Of a DNA stretch of 64,000 nt, positions 45,200 through 55,792 are shown piece after piece. The notes under the pieces are model-generated. The model was not told the origin of the DNA and made no database searches. It saw nothing but the letters and a program-made list of their open reading frames with translations. Numbering within the stretch: the first letter of the stretch is position 1; every line of letters starts with the position of its first letter. The DNA is taken from contig CP136063.1 of NCBI GenBank assembly GCA_032622095.1, forward strand, positions 74,069,980 to 74,133,979, in the 5' to 3' direction. The translations under genes and the position numbers were made by a program. The DNA comes from Siphonodentalium dalli. Lineage: Eukaryota; Mollusca; Scaphopoda; Gadilida; Siphonodentaliidae.

Positions 45200-45742
45200 T
45201 GTCCTTAAAGATGTACCTTACTCGTATTTAAATTAGCGCAGAACTATTTCTCGCTCAATTCAAAACTGAAGAACTATTTTCGTAAAAGTCTTGGATCTGA
45301 TAATAGTTTCGGATGTTAATCGTTCCCGAAGATACATGTGTATATATTAAACACCATATATGGCTGCATATGGGAGGCCTTTTTCACATTTATTAGCTAA
45401 TAGTGCTCATTTTTTAGTTAATTAGCATCGAGATGCATGTTATTCCTAGGATAAATAGCATCGGTACATGTTATTCATGTGGTAATTGGCATCTATGTTA
45501 TTTGTGTAGCAATTAGGATCGATATATGTTTTTCGTGGGGTAATTAGCATCGATATATATACATATATTCATGGCATAATTAGTATAGATATGTTTTCAT
45601 GTGGTAATTAGCATCGATATATATGTGTAATTTCTGCGATAATTAGTATAAATATGTTATTCCTGGCATAAATAGCATTGATATGTTATATCCGTGATAA
45701 TTAGCATCAATATATGTTTTTCCTGGGTTACCCCTGGGTTAC
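45200..45742. repeat. Solo terminal repeat and ATTAGCATCGATATAT minisatellite
   Basis: At 45211 the start TACCTTACTCGTATTTAAAT equals the end of the element at 47568-48342, here without a partner. From about 45415 to 45725 a loose repeat of GGTAATTAGCATCGATATAT plus TGTTTTCAT-like spacer occurs roughly ten times (about 30 bp period). It is non-coding. Confidence 0.65.
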
Positions 45743-45841
45743 CACTTATTATTGCCAACAAGATTCAAGCACCACTTAAAGATGACATGTCCGATTTGTC
45801 ATCTTTAAGTGGTGCTTGAATCTTGTTGGCAATAATAAGTG
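45743..45841. repeat. Perfect 99-bp palindrome
   Basis: Two 45-bp arms (CACTTATTATTGCCAACAAG ...AAGATGACA) are exact reverse complements around a 9-base loop TGTCCGATT. It would form a stable hairpin. It lies immediately next to the larger palindrome at 45842. Confidence 0.92.
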
Positions 45842-46038
45842 AAAAATTCTTCCTTAAAAGTCAATATCTGGCCATCAAAATATCGTACTGATATTTTCTG
45901 GTATAGAAAATTGACATGGTGGTTTTTGGTGTCAAAGTCCGATTTGACACCAAAAACCACCATGTCAATTTTCTATACCAGAAAATATCAGTACGATATT
46001 TTGATGGCCAGATATTGACTTTTAAGGAAGAAATTTTT
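45842..46038. repeat. Near-perfect 197-bp palindrome
   Basis: Arms of 94 and 95 bp (left AAAAATTCTTCCTTAAAAGT...; inner end GTTTTTGGTGTCAA) differ by one base in a T run and surround the loop AGTCCGAT. A further TTTGGTGTCAAATCGGACC near 46192-46210 looks like a third piece of the same sequence. No coding role. Confidence 0.92.
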
Positions 46039-46239
46039 AACACGTTTTGAATATTTGTTAACCTTGGAAATTCCAATGGACCTCTCTTATAAAGATTTCC
46101 GCGATGCCTGTGCCATGAGAATTATGTTGATTTCAAGAATATTTTTTTTCAATTTTCTCAATCTGAACATTTATTTGGCAATTTTGTTAAATTTGGTGTC
46201 AAATCGGACCGTGGATCAATAAGCACTTTTCAATGACGG

Positions 46240-46382
46240 CAATGATAAAATCTAAGGACTATCGCATGTATGATATGCAATGATAAAATCTAAGGACTAT
46301 CGCATGTATAAAATCTAAGGACTATCGCATGTATGATATGCAATGATAAAATCTAAGGACTATCGCATGTATGATATGCAAT
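46240..46382. repeat. Tandem repeat, 38/25-bp units
   Basis: CAATGATAAAATCTAAGGAC then TATCGCATGTATGATATG repeats about four times; one unit lacks the TGATATGCAATGA part. It is a recent tandem expansion. Confidence 0.88.
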
Positions 46383-46539
46383 CCTACGGTGAATAGCATG
46401 AAATTCTTTCCAATTGAAAATGGGTTGTTATGACTTATTTATCTAAAAGAAATGAAGTGTGTATGTGCTAAAATGTTATTATCGTTGAAAGATATGTTTG
46501 TTCAAATAATTTAATTTGACTAAAATCAAGCACTTTTAA

Positions 46540-47001
46540 AGGTGCTCAATCCGATCAGACGCACCTAAGTTATTATTTCTTTGGCTTGGGGGGTAAAACA
46601 TATTTGATTTGAGTTGAGGAACCCACCCATCAAAGCTCAGAGCGATCATATATTGATTTTTGAAGTTTGTTATTTCTCGAGATGTTTAATAATATGTGGC
46701 CCAGTAAAACGTGGTTAAACGGAGGGTCTCAGAAAAAATTGCGGATGAAGATGGATAACTCTAAAATCAAGTGGTAATACAGTCAAATTTTGTGATACTT
46801 TTGTGATTATAGACCATGTTTTGTGGAACAAAATGTTGATAAATAACATGTTTTGGGAAATTTTATATCATAGTTGACAATGGTTAGCATTATTTCGTTG
46901 CAATAAATAAATCGATTCCGATAACTAAAGCTTATTTTGAAGAAATGTTGCTGTTGTTGTATCTTGATGGTATGGGGACCCTCTGATCAGATTGAATACG
47001 T
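46540..47001. mobile_element. TTAA-flanked element (AGGTGCTCAATC family), copy 2, shortened
   Basis: TTAA flanks (46536-46539 and 47002-47005) and the end AGGTGCTCAATCCGATCAG match the foldback at 18296-19236. Here only one arm sequence plus the outer ends remain, in keeping with loss of about half of the palindrome. Shared internal words include CCCACCCATCAAAGCTCAGA and GCGGATGAAGATGGATAACT. Confidence 0.72.
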
Positions 47002-47061
47002 TTAAAGGATGAGAGGCATAGGTGAAATCAAATACCCTTCAAGTACTTTTGACAAGAACTA

Positions 47062-47274
47062 CAGTAATGCCCAAAGTAATCGACTCCTTAAACACAGCAG
47101 AAGTATGGGTAACTTTTCAGGATTTAGTGGGAAATATGGCTTGTTGCCATTCATCGGAAAGCTCTCGGGGAGAGCTTTCCGTTGAATGGCAACAAGCCAT
47201 ATTTCCGACTAAATCCTGAAAAGTTACCCATAATTCTGCTGTGTTTAAGGAGTCAATTACTTAGGGCATTACTG
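47062..47274. mobile_element. TA-flanked palindromic MITE, family C, copy 4 (complete)
   Basis: CAGTAATGCCCAAAGTAATC...TTAGGGCATTACTG is flanked by TA on both sides. It is a near-perfect palindrome of 213 bp, the best-preserved copy with C6 and C1. The centre is CTCTCGGGGAGAGC. Confidence 0.85.
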
Positions 47275-48640
47275 TATATATAAAGAGTGGGACCGCTGTA
47301 TTAAAAATAGCAGTCTGGTTCAAAAAAGATTTGTGTCTGGGTATTATGAATCATATTCATAACTTTTGTTCAACAACTCATAATCCAAAAACGCGTATAA
47401 ATCTATTCAGATTCTATATTTCATCAATTCAACTCCTGCTAGAATTTAAGTCCAACCGACATTCGATCACAGAATATCATCAAGATTTAGAAACTTGGAC
47501 ACAGATAACCACCGAGTAACAATAGCATATATATGACACATAAAGATTATGATGCTGATGACAACTACCTTACTCGTATTTAAATTTGGGAAGCACTATT
47601 TATCAAGCACCCATTGGTGCGCAGTTTTAAAACTGAGCATAAGATTGTACTACTCCTAAGTTTACACCAAACCAGGAAAATAGGATGGATAATTATGTTA
47701 ATGAGTTACATGTATATTGCAGAATGTTGTATTGAATATACCATTATGTATATATGTGCATGTGGACAACCTATCTCACCACCATTATTCACATGTAAAG
47801 CGATAAATCATGGTAAAATCTTCGATGTTTCGATGATTGCAAGACATATACACATATTCCACTAATTGCGGGCATAAGATGCACGAAAGCACATCTCCAT
47901 ATCCACAGCCCTGGAGTGAGGCCATGGTCATACAGTCCGAGTTAATTATTTCAACTCAATTATTTAATACAAGTGTTAATTTTCTCAACTCAGCAGCCTA
48001 CGCGGTCGTAGTGTTAATTCATTCGAGTTCATTAAATCATGTTCATTTAACTATTTAATTACCATACTGATTATTTGGAGCATGCATAAACACACATCCT
48101 CAAAACAAATTGATGATGCAGCTAAGCTCTATTCGATGTTCAGTTTTGCAAAATGTTGCATTTCATATACATACACGCGTATCTTATATAATGAACGACT
48201 TAGAACTGAAACTCCCATCAGATACAAGACTTTCAGTCTACGAAAATATGTTTGTCAGTTTTGAATTGATTTGCGAATTTAAAGTGTGCGAATTCAAAAC
48301 TGAGTGAAAAATAGTACTGCACGAATTTAAATACGAGTAAGGTACATCTATTTTCTGAAATCCGAGGAGTATATAAAAAATAACGTTTAAGGCCAGAGTG
48401 TTTAGGTGAAAAGCTTCTATGTTTTTGGAATGAAATGAGACAAAAAACAAGAAGTGTATTTTTTTAATAGCACCAACAAAAAAATAGTAACATTATCATA
48501 ATAATGCAGATGAAGACAACATATTAAAGTAAAATAACTGTGATTAATATCAAGATAAGTGATACATACTTAAAGCACTAATGGCCTATTGATTTGAGGG
48601 GTGGGTGCTTGGTGGCCATGATGACACACCAGAGTCTAAA
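47275..48640. mobile_element. TA-flanked TIR element (CCTTACTCGTATTTAAATT), body 47568-48342
   Basis: CCTTACTCGTATTTAAATT at 47568 is mirrored by AATTTAAATACGAGTAAGG ending 48342, with TA on both flanks. Longer ends contain GCA(G/C)ACTATTT and TTCAAAACTGAG inverted pairs. The 775-bp body has no recognisable protein. The flanks 47275-47567 and 48343-48640 show nothing notable. Confidence 0.65.
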
Positions 48641-48658
48641 TTTAATACTACATACAGT

Positions 48659-48912
48659 CAAGCCTTGAAATAGTGTGTCTGTCATTTGCAGAATGAGGTC
48701 CCCAGAGGGTGAATTTAGTGATGCTACCCCGCATAGCGGGCTAGCATCACCAAATTCACCCTCTGGGGACCTCATTCTGCTTACACCTCAGCAGAATGAG
48801 GTTCCCAGAGGGTGAATTTGATGATGCTAGCCCGCTATGCAGGGTAGCATCACTAAATTCACCCTCTGGGAACCTCATTCTGCAAATGACAGGCACACTA
48901 TTTCAAGGCTTG
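48659..48912. mobile_element. Double-hairpin element with 18-bp flanking direct repeats
   Basis: CAAGCCTTGAAATAGTGTG...CACACTATTTCAAGGCTTG encloses two hairpins, each built from CAGAATGAGGTYCCCAGAGG then GTGAATTT and its complement, with centres CGCATAGCGGG / CCGCTATGCAGG. The element is flanked by TTTAATACTACATACAGT at 48641-48658 and 48913-48930 (identical). A related, longer copy is at 53688-54141. Confidence 0.82.
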
Positions 48913-49314
48913 TTTAATACTACATACAGTACTACATAATCGATATGCTAACAAACTACAAAATATTTACGAAATCTGTAAGAAACTCACTAAAATTAGT
49001 TCATATTTTCCAAACTGTATCCAAATCTATGGTGAGATCAATTGAAAAAGTACAACCATAAACACTGATTGTCAGTGATATTACAAAATAAAATTGATAA
49101 ACAAAAAGAAATTATTGCACAAAAATTATAACATTAAACAACGTGACATCACAAAAGGAAATCTTTGGACTCAATAGAAATAATTGCTCGAATGATGTCT
49201 TAATCCAGCCTGTGATGAAAAGACAAAACGTATTGCATGTGGATATCCTTCATCCCATTGTGGTTCATGAGTATACAAAAGATCATTCACATCCAATCTA
49301 AGATGACGGAGATA
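48913..49314. other. Intergenic stretch without features
   Basis: AT-rich DNA; no coding signal and no repeat that I recognise, apart from the direct-repeat copy at 48913-48930. Confidence 0.6.
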
Positions 49315-50881
49315 CAGAAATGCCGTAAATAATCGACTCCTTAACCACAGAAGAATTATGGGTAATTTTTCAGGATTTAGTCGGAAATATAGCATGTTGC
49401 CATTCATCGGAAAGCTCTCAGTGAGAGCTTTCCGATGAATGGCAACATGCTATATTTCCGACTAAATCCTGAAAAATTACCCATAATGGACCTATCCGTA
49501 GGTACCGCCCCAATTTCAATTATAGCCAATGAGCCGATAGCTTAAACCCGGAAGCGACATGTGCCTGCCTAGTGATATGAATCACACCACAAGCGGTTCC
49601 TTAACTGCCATTGTAAGCCATAGGGAATTTACAAACACGAAAGCAAAATAAGTGTTAAAAAGCTAAAATGGCATTGAAATGTACATGGGGAACATGTCCG
49701 GTTGACGAACAATATTTATACATGTTTTAGTTCGGTTTCCTAAATAAAAAAGTAACTAAGACATCTGTTTACGCTGGATTAAACAATGCCAACGACCACA
49801 CTCGGATCCTAGTGTTATTTAAATTTCAATATTTATTTATAACAGATTTCAAACTAAAACGTGGAAATAGTAGTCCCGATCGACGATGCGTTATGAATAT
49901 TAATTGTGCCGCGAGTATGTGTTGCTGCTATAACACCGTGGTAATATTGAGTTCAAATGTCTGCTATTCACACTGACCTGTAGGATCTCCTACGAACGTT
50001 TTACTGAATCCGTTTGAGAATCTAAAGCTTCCTCCATATTAATGCGACAGTGTACGTAAAAATGAGAATCAACAGATGTTTTCCAAGAGAATTACACGAA
50101 ATTTCACACATTGCACATGCTTCGCGGTGTATACACGCAACCTTCACCGAACAAGTTCACTTTGTGCCATTGTTGCCTCATGGCAACATGTAACTGACTC
50201 CATGATAGTCGGCGTTTTCTTTAATGTACTTTAGTGACGGCAAAATAGGATGTGGAATTTTAAAAGGCCATTATTTGATAATCCTTTGCATCCGGTCTGA
50301 TGTCACCAGGGCTCATTCAGGACGCTCGTGGTATGGTAAACTGATATCGTTATATTTATTTCGACAAAAGAGGGATTATAGATTAATTACCACATGTACA
50401 CCTCCGTTTGGTTTATTTCATCAAGGTGTGAACCATTAGCATAGCTTCGATATTAAATTTGCTATTTGATATTGAAGTTTCATAATGGCTTCATTTACAC
50501 AGTAACTGTTTGATTCAACGTAAACATCTATCTTTGTTGGTTATCGGAAGTGGCCTAGCTAACAATCACATCTGTTTTTTGTTTAAAAACTGGTTCTATT
50601 TTTGTTTATATCTAACGACAGTCACTTTTACAAGATGAATATATACACACAAAGGTATCTTGAAAATCGTGATATTCAGAAAGAAGCTATATTATTGTGT
50701 TACATGGCGTTTAACAACACAGTCCTTTCTCATCGGAAGCTATTTTAGCACTGAAGAGATAGCGAAATTGAGATGGCTTGTGGTGCGTAGTAACAGTAAC
50801 CATGCAGTCTACAGGTGGGCGGGACGTACGGATAGGTCCAGTCTGATGTGGTTAATGAGTCGATTATTTAGGGTATTACTG
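49315..50881. mobile_element. TA-flanked MITE, family C, copy 5, split by an insertion
   Basis: The left 172 bp (49315-49486) comprise the left arm and most of the right arm of the palindrome. The missing outer end (TCTGATGTGGTTAATGAGTC then GATTATTTAGGGTATTACTG) is found at 50842-50881, after a 1.35-kb insert. TA flanks both outer ends (49313-49314 and 50882-50883). Confidence 0.82.
49487..50840. mobile_element. 1.35-kb TIR element nested in a MITE
   Basis: TGGACCTATCCGTAGGTACC then GCCC at the left and GGGCGGGACGTACGGATAGG then TCCA at the right are inverted copies (about 21 of 24 match). It lies inside the family C palindrome. The longest open frame inside (50224-50439, 71 codons) matches nothing I know, so it is probably non-autonomous. 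The target duplication is not clear. Confidence 0.75.
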
Positions 50882-51400
50882 TACAGGGATGGACATATTT
50901 TTAACTCTTGGGGCCATAAATTCAGAAGAAATGGACAAAACCTGTTACATGTCACATATGGATATTATTCCCTTCTTGCTGCCTCGTGAGCATTCTAAAG
51001 ATCACTCAAATATAACCTTCGGTGGCTGAGATACTTATTTGGTGGTTTCTATGAATGCCAAGTATCACCACCATATGGGGCATTCTCTGGACAATATGAG
51101 TTTTACTTAGCATTTTGAGAAGGTAATGCTCAACATGTAATGTGACGTGTAGGGCCGATAATGAGCTGTCAATTTTCTGTGTTCATGAAGATCAATTGTA
51201 AAGCAATTAAACACTAGTGGTAAAATATTATGTGTATATCTGTGTATATGGGTAATATTTGTATATCAGATACCTTTTGGTTGTATAAATTGTTCAATCT
51301 TCACAGGTGAGTAGAAATATGTATGTTTGTGCCATGCATAGCCACTAAATAATCTATACAATAGGACTTTAGAGAGCTTTGCAGGAACCTTGGGTTTATA

Positions 51401-51613
51401 CAGTAATGCCCTAAATAATTGACTCCTTAACCACTGCAGAATTAAAGGTAACTTTTCAGGATTTAGTCGGAAATATGGCTTGTTGCCATTCATCGGAAAC
51501 CTCTCGGTGAGAGCTTTCCGGTGAATGGCAACAAGCCATATTTCCGACTAAATCCCGAAAAGTTACCCATAATTCTGCTGTGGTTAAGGAGTTGATTATT
51601 TAAGGCATTACTG
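51401..51613. mobile_element. TA-flanked palindromic MITE, family C, copy 6
   Basis: CAGTAATGCCCTAAATAATT...TTAAGGCATTACTG is flanked by TA on the left; the right flank has changed to AA. It is a near-perfect palindrome around CTCTCGGTGAGAGC. Confidence 0.82.
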
Positions 51614-52540
51614 AACTTGTACAATGTATTTTTGGTATATTCAGGTGTAAATAGCATATTGAGGATATTCAAATAATAGTATAACATGGGAGACAGATTA
51701 TGAATAGCATCAACGAAAAATCAATTAATAACATTACAACAGAAATTCATTGCTAAGGCACAATTTTTCTTTGGTACTACAACAACTATGGCAGAATTAA
51801 AGCAGAAAGCGGGTAGAAATGATAACATTGTCCTGAATGCCGGAAAGAACCCGAAAATTCTGGCAAAAAAATTCAGACTGACTCCCAGATCCAAACTTGA
51901 GCTCTGTATTCTCATGCACACATCTGCACATACTGCATACACCTGTCAGTAAGCCCATCCTCGAAGATAAGCCCAGTCTGGGATTTTTACCCTAAATAAA
52001 ACATGGGGTGGTCCTTGTAGATAAGCCCACCCCCATTTTTGAGCATTTGAAAGGTGAATACAATCATGTCTTTCTATCCTGTAGAATAGGAGAAGATATT
52101 CAAGCACATATGTGCGTTAATTATTTTTTCCAGTTGTTTTCCTTAAAAAAAATAATAAAGATGTATAATAGTGTACACTCGTTATTCAAATTGATCCCAA
52201 ATTATCTGTCTATCACTGTTTCTGGTTATTAACATTTGATTTTATCTTCTTAATAATATAAATAAAACACATTATTATCTTTATTCTATACAAAACATGG
52301 TATTGGTATAAAATATGATGGTAGGTCGGCACATGAAGGCTAACTGATTTTTTGCACAGGGGGTCCTCGTGAGTAAGCCCAGTACCCACTTTTTGAGCAA
52401 AAACGTGCACTAGCCCCCGGGCTTACTAACAGATGTATACAGTAATAAATTTCAAGATATTCAAGGACATGAGACTCAAGTTATCATAAAGAAACAATAA
52501 AATAGTCAAAAGTATTCTATGTCCAATAAAAGACCATATG

Positions 52541-52628
52541 TGACCCGCCATATCAAATCCAGTCGTAAGTCGGGATTTTTTTACCCTGTGCCAATGCATT
52601 CTCTTATATATGCGAGTCGACCATAGGT
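52541..52628. repeat. Solo fragment of the virus-like element TIR (family D)
   Basis: TGACCCGCCATATCAAATCC then AGTCGTAAGTCGGG...CCCTGTGCCAATGCATTC...GAGTCGACCATAGG is nearly identical to 35825-35908, the inner part of the left TIR, including the half hairpin. It continues CATAGG like the closed hairpins and then stops in unrelated sequence. Confidence 0.75.
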
Positions 52629-52699
52629 TGAATATCTTCTCCTATTTTGGCAGAATTAAATCAACTGAACCCGATTCAAATTTGATTTGTATTTCTTTG

Positions 52700-52906
52700 T
52701 TAACCTTTCCATGACTGGAGCTTCCATAGGGAGCCTCGCATATATTGGAGAATGCTTTGGCCTAACAATATTTACCTTGAACAGGTAAGCCAGTGCTTTC
52801 TCTTTTATATGCAAACTCCCTATGGGAGACTCGCATATATAAGAGAATGCACTGGCACAGGATTTTTAATGCTGCACCAGCAGAGCTCCCATCATGAAAG
52901 GGTCAA
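52700..52906. mobile_element. TTAA-type MITE, family B, copy 3 (internal deletion)
   Basis: It starts TTAACCTTTCCATGACTGGA and ends AGCTCCCATCATGAAAGGGT then CAA. The left hairpin has lost its first half and retains only the second; the right hairpin (52789-52855) is closed. Confidence 0.75.
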
Positions 52907-53023
52907 CACACATCTGTATCAAGTGTCATTTTATTTATTTCTTTAGAACTGGTGTTATTATCCAGACACAAATTAATGTCTAGTAAAAACATCAATGAAA
53001 CGGAGCCAATTCATGTTTGTTAA

Positions 53024-53668
53024 AGGGGTACTGTACACAGAGATAGGCAATTTTTTTTTTTACTCCCATTGAAATAACTTTCAAGTTAGATTGTGTTCGT
53101 GTTATATGAGTTTCGTATAAACCTAATTTAGCGAAGAAAATATTGATCTTGGAAAGAAAAATATTATGATTTCAATCTACGCGCCATGTTTTTGACCTTC
53201 ACCGGAGAAGACGCAGTTCTCAGGAAGAACCGAAAGTTCATTGCTCACAGCTTTGATTGATGCATTCAATCTCTTCCATCGAACAATCTCACTCCCTATA
53301 AAAGTACTTGACGCTTTATGACTCTTGTTTCTTTCTCCTTTTTTCCGAATCGGTTATAACGGGCCTTCCTTTTGCAGGTAACATGTTTTGTTTGCAACTC
53401 AATAATGTTCGCGAACGGTCGTCAATAAAAGACACGCAGCAGATGCGATTTCAAGAACGGTAACTCGTAATGGCATAATTCGCCATTTTATGACTCCAGC
53501 CATAAATGAATTTATATTAAATAATTCAATTTTACTTTTACGATAGCCTGTTAACCGGAACGTTTTGAGTAGACATCGTCGACTCAAATTAGTTATTTTA
53601 TAATATAATATTCATATTAGATCGCTATTGTCACCGGGAATTTATTGAAATTGGTGTACAGTACCCCT
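53024..53668. mobile_element. TTAA-flanked element, 645 bp, with promoter-like core
   Basis: TTAA on both sides (53020-53023 and 53669-53672) with inverted ends AGGGGTACTGTACAC and GTGTACAGTACCCCT. The inner sequence is not palindromic. Around 53295 it contains CTATAAAAG, followed about 50 bp on by a pyrimidine tract TTTCTTTCTCCTTTTTTCC and then CTTTTGCAGGTAACATG near 53375. No protein family is recognised. Confidence 0.7.
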
Positions 53669-53687
53669 TTAAAGGGTCTCAATGCCC

Positions 53688-54141
53688 AAGTCTGAATACA
53701 GTGATACAGTGTTTCTGGCATTTATAGAATGAGGTCCCCAGAGGGTGAATTTAATGATGCTATCCCTCACAGAGGGCTAGAATAACCAAATTCACTCTCT
53801 GGGGACCTCATTCTGCTTAAGCCTCAACTGCTATGGGAGACCTTGGATCAGCTTGAAGTTCCCCAGTTGACGTTGGTCATGTTCACCCATTAGTCACCTC
53901 GATTATGCATTTTATCTTCTGCAAGTAAGGGATATAAAAACTGAACAGAAGAAAAAAGTAACTAAGAACAATGTTCATTTGAGACTATAGACGATACTTC
54001 CCAGAAGATGAGGCCTAAGCAGAATGAGGTTCCCAGAGGGTGAATATGGTGACACTAGCCTCCGTGCGGGACAGCGTCACTAAATTCACTCTCTGGGGAC
54101 CTCATTCTGCAAAAGTCAGACACACTAAAATTTCAGACTTG
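53688..54141. mobile_element. Double-hairpin element, longer copy
   Basis: CAAGTCTGAA...CTGGCATTTATAGAATGAGG and CCTCATTCTGCAAAAGTCAG...TTCAGACTTG form the outer ends. The two GAATGAGGTCCCCAGAGGGT hairpins are separated by about 190 bp (53821-54010) that the copy at 48659 lacks. That suggests either an insertion here or a deletion there. Confidence 0.75.
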
Positions 54142-55414
54142 TCAAGGCCTTTGCACATATGAATAAATATTAATGTCTGTAAAAACATCATTGTCATAAA
54201 GAATGTGAAAGAACAGATAGATTTTGTCCTTATTTTCATATCAATAATCGTCCAATAAATTTAAGAGATGTCGCGTGTTGAATCTAGTAATATGTAAACA
54301 ACAACTGTTAACAGACCTTCTTTACAGACCATTAACACTTTCAAATTAAATTATCGAATCATGAAGGTGAACATAAAAAAAGGTGAAATAGGGAAATATT
54401 CAACAACAAAGATTTTCAACAAATATTTGAATCAGAATTGCCAGTTGATGTTTACATAAAACAATGGTTTCAACATGCACCATCTTGTTATGGGATAATA
54501 AGTTGATAAGAAGTTATCTGGACTCTGAATTATATTGAACTAGCTGAAACAGGCTTCCTTTGGGAGCCTTTATTCACCATTGCAGGGGCCTGTGGCCCCT
54601 TTGTGCGCTTCACACACATGACAGACAGATCCTACTCTTTATATATATAGATATTTATTATGCTACTTCAATATATTCTCATGAAAATAGGTTCACATTT
54701 TCCTGAATTATTTATTATTTATTTTGAAAACTAATGCCTTTGTAAACTCCTCCAGGGATTCATTTGATTCTGGAATAAGCCCATATTGCACATATACCCA
54801 TTATTATATTGGATGGCGCAAGCCACAGTGAAAACATATATATAAAGAGTGTACATATATGCTGCAACATATCCTCATGCTAATAGATTCATAATGGACT
54901 TATTTGATTCTGAAATAGGCCCATAGTGAGCTTATTTAAAAAAACACAAATTTTAATTTATTCAATTAATGTTTTTAAATCAAAATTTTGAAAAACTAAC
55001 GCCGTTATAACCACCTCTGCCAGGGTATCCCAAGTCACCACACCATATTTGGTTGAAATTGGACCAGCAGTCTGGGAGAAAAATCCAGACAGACAGATGG
55101 ACAGACAGATCCTATTCTTTTTCAGTGATATTTTTTTCAGTGAACAGTGTATGTATTACAATTGCAGTACTATGCAAACCTCTATGATAAAACTAAAGTT
55201 ACAAAGAACAGAAAAAGAAGACAGTGTTACATATAATAAAATGAATATAGTACACATAAATAATAAAGATTAACCAACATCAATAATTAATAAATAACAA
55301 ATATATACTGACATCTATAAATAAGTATGAGATAAGATGGAGTATAAACTTGTACTCTTGTGTGGCTAACATAGAGCCAGAAACTAAACCAAAATTATAA
55401 CATCATCATCATCA
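54142..55414. repeat. Intergenic DNA with dispersed ACAGACAGATCCTACTCTTT repeats
   Basis: GACAGACAGATCCTACTCTT then TATATATATAG near 54622 recurs as GACAGACAGATCCTATTCTT near 55100. The unit CATATCCTCATGCTAATAG/ATATTCTCATGAAAATAGG followed by a GATTCTGRAATARGCCCATA motif occurs near 54673, 54765 and 54885. This looks like old tandem or dispersed repeat DNA. No gene was seen. Confidence 0.45.
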
Positions 55415-55792
55415 TTAACCCTTTACCCAACAGAAGGGCCCTGTGCCAATGCATTCTCTTATATATGTGAGTCGACCATAGGTCGCCTCGCATATATAAG
55501 AGAATGCATTGGCTTAACACATTAAAAATTATAAAATTGTTAAAGAATGTAAGAAAAAAATGGTAAAAAGGCCAATGCATTCTCTTATATATGCGAGGCG
55601 ACCTATGGTCGACTCGCATATATAAGAGAATGCATTGGCACAGGGCATAACTGTAACCATCACAATGTGGCCAATGAGCCGGTTCCAATGATATCCATAT
55701 TTGTATGGTTTTATTGAGACAGACCCAAGATAATTTAGGCTGTTGCAGCTTTATTTGGCCGGTTTTGGCCGGTTTGTTGAGTAAAGGGTTAA
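55415..55792. mobile_element. TTAA-flanked MITE, family A, copy 3 (complete)
   Basis: TTAA at 55415-55418 and 55789-55792, ends CCCTTTACCCAACAGAAGGG and GTTGAGTAAAGGG. It contains two closed hairpins (55446-55512 and 55572-55638) in inverted orientation and an inner tail identical in order to that of the copy at 1-307. Confidence 0.8.

Larger units (their letters stand above)
50882..52699. other. Intergenic DNA with one MITE and hairpin fragments
   Basis: 50884-51398 and 51614-52540 contain no supported gene. A doubled phrase AAGCCCA(G/C)...CC(T/A)CGA/GTAGATAAGCCCA near 51955-52025 and 52370 suggests a small dispersed repeat. The open frames here are short and of unlikely composition. Confidence 0.55.
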
